A DNA stretch of 39,195 nucleotides, taken from the NCBI GenBank assembly GCA_937901895.1, contig CALGTD010000196.1, positions 1 to 39,195 on the forward strand. Reading direction: 5' to 3'. The stretch comes from an uncultured Spartobacteria bacterium. GTDB taxonomy: Bacteria > Verrucomicrobiota > Verrucomicrobiia > Chthoniobacterales > JAATET01. The notes beneath the pieces were generated by a model. That model was not told where the DNA came from. It searched no databases and saw only the letters and a program-made list of their open reading frames with translations. Position numbers and translations under genes: made by a program. Shown in pieces: positions 15,772 to 23,418 of the stretch; position 1 is the first letter of the stretch, and each line of letters opens with the position of its first letter.

Positions 15772-16908
15772 TTACTTCGCCGAGAACTTGTAGACCGTCT
15801 TCGACGTGAACGTCTCGCCGGGGCGAAGGACGGTGCTCGGGAAGTTCGGCTGGTTCGGGCTGTCCGGGAAGTGCTGCGTCTCGAGGCAGAATCCGCTGCG
15901 ATACGGATACACCTTGCCGCCGCGGCCCGGCTCGTTGTCGAGGAAGTTGCCCGAGTAGAACTGCACGCCGGGCTGGTCGGTGTAGACCTCCATCACGCGG
16001 CCGCTCTCGGGTTCGCTGACCTTCACGACCTTGCGGAAGCCGGAACCGTTGAGCACGTAGTTGTGGTCGTAGCCACCGCCGGCGATGAGGGCGGCAAACT
16101 TCTCGTTGATCCGCGCACCGATCGGCGTGGGCTTGCGGAAGTCCATCGGAGTGCCGGTGACGGACGCGATTTCGCCGGTCGGGATGAGCGTGTCGTCAGT
16201 CGGCGTGTAGGCGTCGGCGAGAATCTGCATCTCGTGGCCGAGGATGTTGCCGTTCCCTTCGCCGCGGAGGTTGAAGTAGGTGTGATTCGTCACGTTCGCG
16301 ACCGTCGGAGCGTCGGTCGTGAGCTTGTATTCGATGCCGAGCTCGTTCTTGTTGTTGAGCGTGTAGGTGACGACCGTGGTGAGCGTGCCGGGATAGCCCT
16401 GCTCGCCATCCGGGCTCACGTAGGTGAGCTCGACACCGACGGCGCCGGGACGTTCGATCGGCTTCGCGGACCAGACGCGCTGGTTGAAGCCGAGCTTGCC
16501 GCCGTGGAGGGAGTTCGGGCCGTTGTTGATCGGAAGGCTGTAGGTCTTCCCGTCGAGCGTGAACTTGCCCTTGGCGATGCGATTGCCATAGCGGCCGACC
16601 ACCGAGCCGAAGTAGGACGTGCCTTTCTCCCAGCCGGCAAGCGTGTCGTAACCGAGCGTGACATCCTCGACCTTGCCGTTGCGGTCAGGCACCCGGATCG
16701 AGGTGACGATCGCCCCGTAGTTGATGATGTCGACTTCCATGCCGTTGGCGTTGCGCAGGGCGTAGAGGTTGATCGGCTTGCCCGATTTGGTCTTGCCGTA
16801 GGGAGCGACGGACACGGTCATCTTATCGTTTGAGGTCTGGGTGGTCTGGCATCCTGCGAGCAGGAGCCCCGAGAGTGCCGCGGCCGCGGCAAGGGTGGGG
16901 AGTTTCAT
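15772..16908 (-). CDS. galM: Aldose 1-epimerase (mutarotase), predicted lipoprotein
   Basis: The 378-residue product interconverts alpha and beta anomers of aldoses. Family features are clear: VVGRYGNRIAKGKFTLDG, NNGPNSLHGG, the catalytic-His region NVTNHTYFNL, and the C-terminal catalytic-Glu region CLETQHFPDSPNQPNFPS. Unlike cytoplasmic GalM it begins with a lipoprotein signal peptide whose lipobox LLAGC puts the lipidated Cys at residue 20, so the enzyme should be anchored in the envelope and act on sugars in the periplasm. I chose the ATG at 16908 because it starts this signal peptide; a longer frame to 16995 would overlap the mscS stop. It follows mscS by 31 bp on the same strand and ends at the strong bidirectional terminator. 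Confidence 0.9.
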   Translation of the reverse strand: MKLPTLAAAAALSGLLLAGCQTTQTSNDKMTVSVAPYGKTKSGKPINLYALRNANGMEVDIINYGAIVTSIRVPDRNGKVEDVTLGYDTLAGWEKGTSYFGSVVGRYGNRIAKGKFTLDGKTYSLPINNGPNSLHGGKLGFNQRVWSAKPIERPGAVGVELTYVSPDGEQGYPGTLTTVVTYTLNNKNELGIEYKLTTDAPTVANVTNHTYFNLRGEGNGNILGHEMQILADAYTPTDDTLIPTGEIASVTGTPMDFRKPTPIGARINEKFAALIAGGGYDHNYVLNGSGFRKVVKVSEPESGRVMEVYTDQPGVQFYSGNFLDNEPGRGGKVYPYRSGFCLETQHFPDSPNQPNFPSTVLRPGETFTSKTVYKFSAK

Positions 16909-16939
16909 GGGAGAGTTACAGGGGATGAAAAACACGTTC

Positions 16940-17929
16940 TTAAGAGTCCTCCGGGCGCGAGTAAAGCGCGGCTTGATCGGGCGTCGATTTTTCATGACGG
17001 AGCCAAAGAGTTCGCTGCGGAAACGGGATCTCGATCCCTGCTGCGTCGAACGCCTTCTTGATGCGGGCGCGGAGTTCCCGGCCGGCGGCCCATTGCTTGC
17101 CCGGGAGCATCTTCATCGAGGCTCGGATCTGCACGGAGCTTTCCGCAAGGGTCTGCACGCCGAGCACCTCGGGTGGCTCGATCACGAGGTCGGAATGCTC
17201 GGCCGCATAGGCTTCGAGGAGCTTTTTCACGATCGCTGACGCGGCATCGATGTCGGCGTCGTAAGCGATGTCGAGGTCGAGCACGAGCTTTGACCAGTCG
17301 CGCGTGAGCACGGTGACCTGCGAGATCTGGCCGTTGGGCACGATGTGAACGCTGCCGTCTCCATCGCGAAGAATCGTGGTGCGCAGATTGATGGCTTCGA
17401 CCGCGCCGGAAAGGGTGCCGATCTTGACCACATCGCCAACGGAGAACTGCTGCTCCATGATGATGAACGCCCCGCCGAGCACGTCCTTCACGAGACTCTG
17501 CGCACCGAGGCCGATGGCGATGCCGGCAATGCCCGCGCTGGCGAGCAACGGGGTCACGGCCACTCCGACCGCCTGGAGGATCATAAGAATCGCGATGATG
17601 GTGAATGCAATCGTCGCCACCGCGTCGAAGAGCTTGATCAGCGTGGTCTGCCGCTTGCTCACCATCAGGTCGAGCAACGCGTCCTTGCCGCGCGGACGCA
17701 CGGCGAGCTTCACGGTGCGCCGAACGAAGGCACGGGTGAACCGCAGGGTAATGAAGAGCAGCGCGAGAATGACGAGGACATGCAGCCCCGACGACATGAG
17801 CCATTCCAGGAAATCGGCGAACTTCTCGTGCCACCACTGGGGCGAGAGCAGTTCCGTGTGATCGGGAAGGATGTCGAATTCCTCGGGACGGGCCGGGTCT
17901 TCGGGAGTCGGGGTCGCAGGCTGCGCCAT
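16940..17929 (-). CDS. mscS: Small-conductance mechanosensitive channel, MscS family
   Basis: The 329-residue membrane protein has hydrophobic helices at about 46-64 and 98-125, then the Ala/Gly-rich pore helix and linker (ASAGIAGIAIGLGAQSLVKD, then VLGGAFIIMEQQFSVGDVV) that defines MscS. The soluble beta domain follows (INLRTTILRDGDGSVHIVPNG) and an alpha/beta C-terminal domain. These channels open on membrane tension to release solutes on hypo-osmotic shock. The ATG at 17929 follows a long non-homologous in-frame upstream stretch that overlaps the divergent dsbD gene, so the shorter start is preferred. It is probably co-transcribed with the mutarotase gene. Confidence 0.92.
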   Translation of the reverse strand: MAQPATPTPEDPARPEEFDILPDHTELLSPQWWHEKFADFLEWLMSSGLHVLVILALLFITLRFTRAFVRRTVKLAVRPRGKDALLDLMVSKRQTTLIKLFDAVATIAFTIIAILMILQAVGVAVTPLLASAGIAGIAIGLGAQSLVKDVLGGAFIIMEQQFSVGDVVKIGTLSGAVEAINLRTTILRDGDGSVHIVPNGQISQVTVLTRDWSKLVLDLDIAYDADIDAASAIVKKLLEAYAAEHSDLVIEPPEVLGVQTLAESSVQIRASMKMLPGKQWAAGRELRARIKKAFDAAGIEIPFPQRTLWLRHEKSTPDQAALYSRPEDS

Positions 17930-18012
17930 GCGCGCATTCTGTAAGGCGGGGACTGCCGCGTCAAACAGCCGCGAGCCATTGCCGGAACCGCGAGGCACGG
18001 CTAGAGTCGGCC

Positions 18013-20169
18013 ATGCCATTTCGCGCACTCTGGGTTGTTTTCCTTCTGCTTGTCTTCCCGTCGGTCGGTCGCTCGCAGGTTTACGAGGGCAAAACGGTCG
18101 TGCAGTCTCGACTCGTTGCGGACACGACCGCGATCGTTCCGGGCAAGCCATTCCGGGTCGGCCTTGTCCTCGAAATGGCGGAAGGCTGGCACACCTATTG
18201 GGAATACGGCGGCGACGCCGGCGCGCCCACTCGCATCGAGTGGGAGCTTCCTGAGGGATTTGCGGTGGGACTGATCGAATGGCCGGTTCCCCAGGCGATC
18301 CTCGAACCCGGAGACATCCTTGTTTACGCCTACAAGGGCGAGGTGATGCTGATCCAGACGCTGCGCGCGCCGGACGATTTGCCCCCGGGCACGATCGAAC
18401 TGAAGGCGAAGGCGTCATGGCTCGCGTGTGCGGAGATTTGCATCCCGGGCGGCGCCGAACTCTCGCTCGAGCTGCCCGTCGCGACCACCGCCGAACCGAC
18501 GAACACCGCGCTCTTCGAGAAATGGGAAACGCGTGTTCCCACGACAGGTGAACCGCCGTTTGCCGTGGAGTGGATGCGCGATGGCGATCGCATCTCGGGC
18601 AAGATCGCGGCAACGCCGGGCGTGGAGGAGGTGCAGTTTTTCCCGCTGCCCTCCGACGGTCAGATCGTCGGTCATCCGAAGGTTGGCGGTTCGGCCAGCA
18701 AGGGCTTCACGATCGAGATCGATGTCACCGGCGACGGATCACTCGCCGGTGTGCTCGGCGCAAGGACCGTGGAAGGCGAGCGCGCGTGGCGCGTCGACGC
18801 CGGCCCGTCCGCAAGCAGCACTCCAGATGCCGCCGCTGCGGGTGATGTCCGGGATTCCGTCGGAGGAGGGCAGGAACCGTCCGGTGCAGGTCTGGCGGGC
18901 ATGCTCCTTTTTGGATTTCTCGGCGGCATCATCCTGAACCTGATGCCGTGCGTGCTGCCGGTCATTTCGTTGAAGATCTTTGGATTCGTGCGGCAGGCGG
19001 GACAAAGCCGACAGGTCATCTTCCGACACGGACTTGCATTCACCGCCGGCGTATTTGCGTGGTTTCTCGGGCTCGCCGCGATCATTGCCGGCATCAAGGC
19101 CGGTGGCGGCGAGGCGACATGGGCGTTCCAGTTTCAGAACCCGTGGTTCATTCTGACGATGGCGACCATCGTGTTCGTCTTTGCGCTGAATCTGTTCGGT
19201 GTGTTCGAGATTACGCTCCCGGGCCGTGCGACGACCCGCATGGCCGAGGCGGGCGGACACGAGGGTCTGGGGGGCTCGTTTTTCCAGGGCGTGTTCGCAA
19301 CGCTCCTTGCGACGCCTTGCACCGGCCCCTTCCTCGGATCGGCACTGGGGTATGCGTTTTCACAAACGGCGGGCGTCGTCTTCGCGATGTTTGCCAGCAT
19401 CGCAGCGGGCATGGCACTGCCGTATTTGCTCCTCTCCGCGCAGCCGGACTGGATCCGTTTCCTTCCGAAGCCGGGCACCTGGATGGAACGGCTCAAGCAG
19501 TTCATGGGATTCCCGTTGCTTGCGGCGCTGGTCTGGCTGCTCAGCGTGCTCGGAGGTCAGCTCGGAATCGATGGGATCATCGCATCGGCCGCATTCCTCG
19601 TATGCGTGGGACTCGCATGCTGGCTCTATGGACTCGCGACACAGCCCGGTGCGACGGGGCGATCGCGGATCGTTTCGCTCGTGACGGCGGCGGTCGTCGC
19701 GATCGGCGGCGGATGGTTCTTCATCGGAGGGATCTTCGCCGCATCCCCGGAACCCGCCGAAACCGGCCGCATCGCTCAGACCCGCGGAGGCATTCCGTGG
19801 GAACCGTATTCGAAGGCGCGCGTGGACGAACTCCTTGCCGAGGGAAAGCCGGTGTTCATCGACTTCACGGCCGACTGGTGCCTGACGTGCAAATACAACG
19901 AGCGTGTCGCGATCGACAAACCGGCCGTGCGTGAGCGCATTCGCGAGCTGGGCATCGTCCCGATCAAGGCCGACTGGACGAATACCAATCCGGAGATCAC
20001 CGAGGCACTCAGGGCGTTTGGCCGCGTCGGCGTGCCGTTCTACGTCTACTACCCGGCGGGGGACGCGAAGAACCCGGTCACGTTCCCCGAGCTTCTCACC
20101 GAGTCGATCGTGCTGGAGAAACTTTCCGCGCCGCGGGGCGTTGAATCCTCAACGACCAACAAGCCATGA
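18013..20169 (+). CDS. dsbD: DsbD-family thiol:disulfide interchange protein
   Basis: This 718-residue inner-membrane protein carries electrons from cytoplasmic thioredoxin to periplasmic thiol proteins. It has a signal peptide (1-21) and a periplasmic N-terminal DsbC-like beta domain whose Cys139 and Cys143 sit in LACAEIC. An eight-helix CcdA-type core follows (about 295-590) with Cys313 in MPCVLPV and Cys436 in TPCTGP. The C-terminal thioredoxin domain (about 595-705) has Cys623-Leu-Thr-Cys626. All six redox cysteines expected for DsbD are present. It is divergent from mscS and overlaps the next redoxin gene by ATGA (20166-20169), so that protein is a probable electron acceptor. Confidence 0.93.
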   Translation: MPFRALWVVFLLLVFPSVGRSQVYEGKTVVQSRLVADTTAIVPGKPFRVGLVLEMAEGWHTYWEYGGDAGAPTRIEWELPEGFAVGLIEWPVPQAILEPGDILVYAYKGEVMLIQTLRAPDDLPPGTIELKAKASWLACAEICIPGGAELSLELPVATTAEPTNTALFEKWETRVPTTGEPPFAVEWMRDGDRISGKIAATPGVEEVQFFPLPSDGQIVGHPKVGGSASKGFTIEIDVTGDGSLAGVLGARTVEGERAWRVDAGPSASSTPDAAAAGDVRDSVGGGQEPSGAGLAGMLLFGFLGGIILNLMPCVLPVISLKIFGFVRQAGQSRQVIFRHGLAFTAGVFAWFLGLAAIIAGIKAGGGEATWAFQFQNPWFILTMATIVFVFALNLFGVFEITLPGRATTRMAEAGGHEGLGGSFFQGVFATLLATPCTGPFLGSALGYAFSQTAGVVFAMFASIAAGMALPYLLLSAQPDWIRFLPKPGTWMERLKQFMGFPLLAALVWLLSVLGGQLGIDGIIASAAFLVCVGLACWLYGLATQPGATGRSRIVSLVTAAVVAIGGGWFFIGGIFAASPEPAETGRIAQTRGGIPWEPYSKARVDELLAEGKPVFIDFTADWCLTCKYNERVAIDKPAVRERIRELGIVPIKADWTNTNPEITEALRAFGRVGVPFYVYYPAGDAKNPVTFPELLTESIVLEKLSAPRGVESSTTNKP

Positions 20170-20741
20170 AAACCCTCCTCTGCACCTTGCTTCTTGTCGC
20201 CGCTGTCGCCCACGCCGCGCCCGAGATCGGCAAGCCCGCGCCCGACTTCACCGTGAAGGACAGCTCCGGCGCCGAGGTCTCGCTTTCCGATTTCCGGGGA
20301 AGGATCGTCGTCCTCGAGTGGATGAACGAAGGCTGCCCCTTCGTGAAAAAGCACTACGGATCCGGCCACATGCAGAAGTTGCAGAAGGCGGCCGTCGAGG
20401 ATGGGGTGGTCTGGCTGACGATCGTCTCGTCCGCGCCGGGCAAACAGGGGCACCTCGATGCGGAGAAGGCCGCCGCGAAGAAGGCGGATCTCGGTTCCAC
20501 TGCGCTGCTGCTCGATGAGGACGGCAAGGTCGGGCGCGCCTACAATGCCAAGGTGACGCCGGAGATGTTCGTGATCGATGGCGCCGGGACGCTCGCCTAC
20601 ATGGGTGCGATCGACGACTCGCCTCGTGGCGACCCCGCGTCGGCGAAAAATTACGTCAGCGCCGCAATCGAGGCGGTAAAGGCTGGCAGACCGGTCGATC
20701 CCGCCGTGACGAAGCCTTATGGCTGCGGCGTGAAGTATTGA
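20166..20741 (+). CDS. Exported redoxin (AhpC/TSA-like thioredoxin-fold protein)
   Basis: The 191-residue product has a signal peptide (about 1-17, ending VAHA). The thioredoxin-fold peroxiredoxin-like domain opens EIGKPAPDFTVKDSSGAEVSL. The active site is NEGCPFVKKHY with a single Cys57 rather than a CxxC, and the only other mature cysteine is Cys187 in the last residues (YGCGVKY), which could act as a resolving Cys. TPEMFVIDG carries the family cis-Pro region. Translational coupling to dsbD strongly suggests that DsbD reduces it in the periplasm. Whether it is a peroxidase or a thiol-disulfide carrier cannot be decided. Confidence 0.88.
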   Translation: MKTLLCTLLLVAAVAHAAPEIGKPAPDFTVKDSSGAEVSLSDFRGRIVVLEWMNEGCPFVKKHYGSGHMQKLQKAAVEDGVVWLTIVSSAPGKQGHLDAEKAAAKKADLGSTALLLDEDGKVGRAYNAKVTPEMFVIDGAGTLAYMGAIDDSPRGDPASAKNYVSAAIEAVKAGRPVDPAVTKPYGCGVKY

Positions 20742-20810
20742 TCCCTGCGGGACGGTCGGGATTGGGGGTTGTGTGCAGCCTCCTTTTCCGGCAGAACGTC
20801 CCCGCTCCCC

Positions 20811-21542
20811 ATGGCGACAGCGACTCCCGACCTCCGGCTGGATGAACTCGATCAGGAACGGCAACTCTCCGAGGCTGAATACAAGGAGAAGCTCAAGAAG
20901 TATCAGCTCCGGCTGCTGAATCATCAGCTCCAGCTGCGCGAGACGAAGCGATCGCTCATCGTCGTCGTGGAAGGTCCCGATGCCGCGGGCAAGGGTGGCG
21001 CGATCCGGCGCATCGTTGAGCGACTCGATCCGCGCCTGGTCCGCGTCTACTCGATCATCAAGCCCACACCCGAGGAATACCGCCATCACTACATGTGGCG
21101 GTTCTGGACGAAACTTCCCGCATACGGCGAGACGGCAATCTTCGACCGCTCGTGGTATGGACGCGTGCTCGTCGAGCGCGTCGAAGGATTCGCGACGGAG
21201 GCGGAATGGAAGCGCGCCTATCGCGAAATCGTGGATTTCGAGCGGCAACTCACCGACGACGGAGCCATTCTCGTGAAGCTCTACCTCCACATCACGAAGG
21301 ACGAGCAGCTGGTTCGTTTCAAGCGGCGCGAGGCCGATCCCTACAAGCACTGGAAGATCAGCGACGAGGACTGGCGCAACCGCAAGAAGTGGAACGATCA
21401 CAACCGCGCCGCCGAGGACATGTTCGCGAAGACGTCCACCGAGAATGCGCCGTGGACCATCATCCCGGGCAACTTTAAGTGGTTCGCCCGGGTGCGCGCC
21501 GTGAAGACCGTGCTCGACGCGGTGGATGACGCGCTGAAGTGA
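20811..21542 (+). CDS. ppk2: Polyphosphate kinase 2 family protein
   Basis: The 243-residue protein has the PPK2 P-loop kinase core: Walker A GPDAAGKGG near residues 55-63, the Walker B region AIFDRSWYGRVLVERVEGF, and the basic lid segment RFKRREADPYKHWKISDEDW. PPK2 enzymes move phosphate between polyphosphate and nucleotides. The wording of the Walker B segment is closest, from memory, to polyphosphate:AMP phosphotransferases (class II), but those normally carry two fused domains and this has one, so substrate is uncertain. The ATG at 20811 gives the usual short N-terminal helix; a 14-residue extension is possible but unlike the family. It follows the redoxin gene after 69 bp. Confidence 0.9.
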   Translation: MATATPDLRLDELDQERQLSEAEYKEKLKKYQLRLLNHQLQLRETKRSLIVVVEGPDAAGKGGAIRRIVERLDPRLVRVYSIIKPTPEEYRHHYMWRFWTKLPAYGETAIFDRSWYGRVLVERVEGFATEAEWKRAYREIVDFERQLTDDGAILVKLYLHITKDEQLVRFKRREADPYKHWKISDEDWRNRKKWNDHNRAAEDMFAKTSTENAPWTIIPGNFKWFARVRAVKTVLDAVDDALK

Positions 21543-21627
21543 CGCGCATAATGGCCGCCGCATTGTCGGCGACCCGTGTCCGTGGCGCAGTCTTGCCTGG
21601 AGACTTCCCGGGACTACGCTGGCGCGC

Positions 21628-22332
21628 ATGAGGATTCGCGTCTTCCAGCACGCGCCGTTTGAGGGGCCGGGAAGCATTGCCGACTGGGCGAACGAGCGCG
21701 GCCACACGATTGAGACGACGCACCTTTATGCGGGCGAAGTCCCGCCGCCACCCGACAGCTTCGACTGGCTCGTCGTCATGGGCGGACCCATGAGCGTGCA
21801 CGACGAGGCGGTTCATCCCTGGCTGCGCACGGAAAAGGCGATCCTCCGCGAGGCGATCGATGCCGGCAAGACGGTTGTCGGGATCTGCCTCGGCGCACAG
21901 TTGATCGCCCGCGTGCTCGGCGCCGCCGTCCGGAAAAATACCTGGCAGGAGATCGGCTGGCATCCCATCGCGTTCACACCCGCCGCCTCCCGCTCGCCGC
22001 TTCGCGACATTTGCACGCGACCGCTCGAGGTGCTGCACTGGCACGGCGAGACGTTCGATCTGCCCGCCGGAGCGGTGCGACTTGCTGGCAGCGAGGCATG
22101 CGCGAACCAGATTTTCCTCATGGGCGACCGCGTGCTCGGCCTGCAATGCCATCTCGAATGCACGCCCGAAGGCGTCGCGAACCTCCTGGAAAACTGCCCG
22201 CCCGCCCCGGATGCCGGGCCGTTCGTCCAGGACGCATCTGCGATCCGAGAGGGCATCGCCAGGTGCGCGGAAAATTCCGCGGCGCTGCACCGCATTCTCG
22301 ACCGGCTCGCCGAGCTGCCCCATCGCCCTTGA
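21628..22332 (+). CDS. Class I glutamine amidotransferase-like protein
   Basis: The 234-residue protein is a stand-alone class I GATase fold like the GMP-synthase-type family. The catalytic triad is visible: Cys87 in GICLGAQLIA (nucleophile elbow), His175 and Glu177 in GLQCHLECTPE. LVVMGGPMSVHDE and LHWHGETF are also conserved family segments. Such free-standing proteins hydrolyse glutamine or gamma-glutamyl compounds, but the acceptor is usually unknown, and no synthetase partner is adjacent. It lies 85 bp after ppk2 and 32 bp before the next gene, all on the same strand. Confidence 0.85.
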   Translation: MRIRVFQHAPFEGPGSIADWANERGHTIETTHLYAGEVPPPPDSFDWLVVMGGPMSVHDEAVHPWLRTEKAILREAIDAGKTVVGICLGAQLIARVLGAAVRKNTWQEIGWHPIAFTPAASRSPLRDICTRPLEVLHWHGETFDLPAGAVRLAGSEACANQIFLMGDRVLGLQCHLECTPEGVANLLENCPPAPDAGPFVQDASAIREGIARCAENSAALHRILDRLAELPHRP

Positions 22333-22364
22333 CGCCGCGGACGCTTTGGCGTTCACCCTTGTCC

Positions 22365-22793
22365 ATGCGAGTCCTCCTCCAGATTGTCGTCGCAACCGTT
22401 TTCCTCCTTCCCGCCCTGCACGCCGCGGACGACTCCGGCCCCCGCGAGATCGCACAGACTTTTTACGATGGTTACATGAAAGTCGTCGCCGCCAATGGCG
22501 ATCGCGACGCTTACGTGCTCGACTCCAATCTGCTCACCAAGGGATTCAAGGCGGCCTACGAGCAGATGATGAAGATTGGGTTCGAATCCGATCCCGTGAT
22601 CTGCGGACAGATGTATCCCGACGATGGCTTCGCCGCCGGTTCTCCGCAAATCGACGGTGACCGCGCGACGGTGCCCATGACCAGTCGGGGAGATCCGATA
22701 AAGCACAGCTTCGACGTGCGCTTGAAGAACGTCGACGGCTCCTGGCTCATCAGCGACACAAACGACCTCAAGGCTGACGTCGAAGATTCGTAA
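22365..22793 (+). CDS. Small secreted DUF3828-like protein
   Basis: The 142-residue product has a signal peptide (about 1-21, MRVLLQIVVATVFLLPALHA). The mature part starts with a helix (REIAQTFYDGYMKVVAANGD), then a second helical stretch (LLTKGFKAAYEQMMKIG), an acidic loop (QMYPDDGF) and a beta-rich end (DRATVPMTSRG, HSFDVRLKNVDGSWLISDTND). This order resembles the DUF3828 fold (YbjP-like), whose function is unknown. The start at 22365 begins the signal peptide; the longer frame overlaps the amidotransferase gene and is not signal-like. Confidence 0.75.
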   Translation: MRVLLQIVVATVFLLPALHAADDSGPREIAQTFYDGYMKVVAANGDRDAYVLDSNLLTKGFKAAYEQMMKIGFESDPVICGQMYPDDGFAAGSPQIDGDRATVPMTSRGDPIKHSFDVRLKNVDGSWLISDTNDLKADVEDS

Positions 22794-22831
22794 GCCGCAA
22801 TCGCGCGATCACCGCGCAGTCGACGCCGGGC

Positions 22832-23002
22832 TCAGTGCCCGTGCGAGGCGTCGTCGTTTGTCCGACGGATGAGCGCCTTCGATTCCCGTCGTTCACTTTG
22901 GGCAAAGAATCCGCGTCGCCGCAGGTCTTCGATCACCCTCTTCTTGAAGGCGTCGAAATTCTCCCCGGACCGCTTCCCCGCGAGAAACACGAGCTGCTTC
23001 AT
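22832..23002 (-). CDS. Small hypothetical protein (56 residues)
   Basis: A short frame starting MKQLVFLAGKRSGENFDAFK and continuing with a basic helix (KKRVIEDLRRRGFFAQ). The beginning looks like the first beta strand and helix of a ferredoxin-like EthD/dimeric alpha-beta barrel domain, but the rest of such a domain is absent, so it may be a fragment or a genuinely short protein. The codon pattern is plausible and the N-terminus is not what an antisense shadow usually gives, since there is no gene on the other strand here. Unproven. Confidence 0.4.
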   Translation of the reverse strand: MKQLVFLAGKRSGENFDAFKKRVIEDLRRRGFFAQSERRESKALIRRTNDDASHGH

Positions 23003-23418
23003 GCGGGGAACATGCCTGTGCGGGTGACTGCCTGAAAGGAGGGCGTGTGTCATGAAACGGGCGCACCACCGGGCGCTTTATCGTGAATAATTGTCAGTCG
23101 CTCATTGTCTGTTGGCATTTTAGTTGCTGGTCGAGGAACGATGAACGACAGCCGGCGGAATCTCTTTCCAATGGAGACGCGTGATCCAGCGGGGCGGGCG
23201 GGGCTCCAGAATCGCGTGCCGCTCGGGCTGGAAGACGCGCCGTAGCGCGCGGCAGGAGCTTGCGACCCCAGGTGCGGGGGGAGGCAGGATTGGGCCGGCT
23301 CGAAAGGGCCGGTCCTCTCCGTTTCCAGCGATCGCTGCGGAAGCTCGCGGACCTGTTGGAGAGGGATCGCCTGTGGCCGGGCGTTGACTGCGGGCGGCGG
23401 ATTCGTTCCTCTCGCGCG
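23003..23418 (+). other. 416-bp non-coding stretch upstream of the NhaC gene, potentially structured leader
   Basis: No convincing gene. The first part (to about 23150) is comparatively AT-rich and could hold a promoter. From about 23160 to 23400 the sequence is very GC-rich and dense in short inverted repeats: ACGCG/CGCGT around 23177-23217, a GCGC-CGTA-GCGC hairpin near 23237-23250, CCCC/GGGG around 23266-23280, and GCCGGC/GCCGGT around 23295-23313. This would suit a long 5' leader of the antiporter gene. I do not recognise a known riboswitch. Confidence 0.35.

Noticed and set aside
22570..22592. GGGTTCGAATCC-like tRNA T-loop
   Set aside because: It lies inside the DUF3828-like gene, and no cloverleaf stems or anticodon arm can be formed around it.
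23237..23400. Structured GC-rich stretch as a known RNA (RNase P RNA, SRP RNA, SAM or cobalamin riboswitch)
   Set aside because: None of the conserved core sequences that I know for these RNAs is present; kept only as an unassigned leader.
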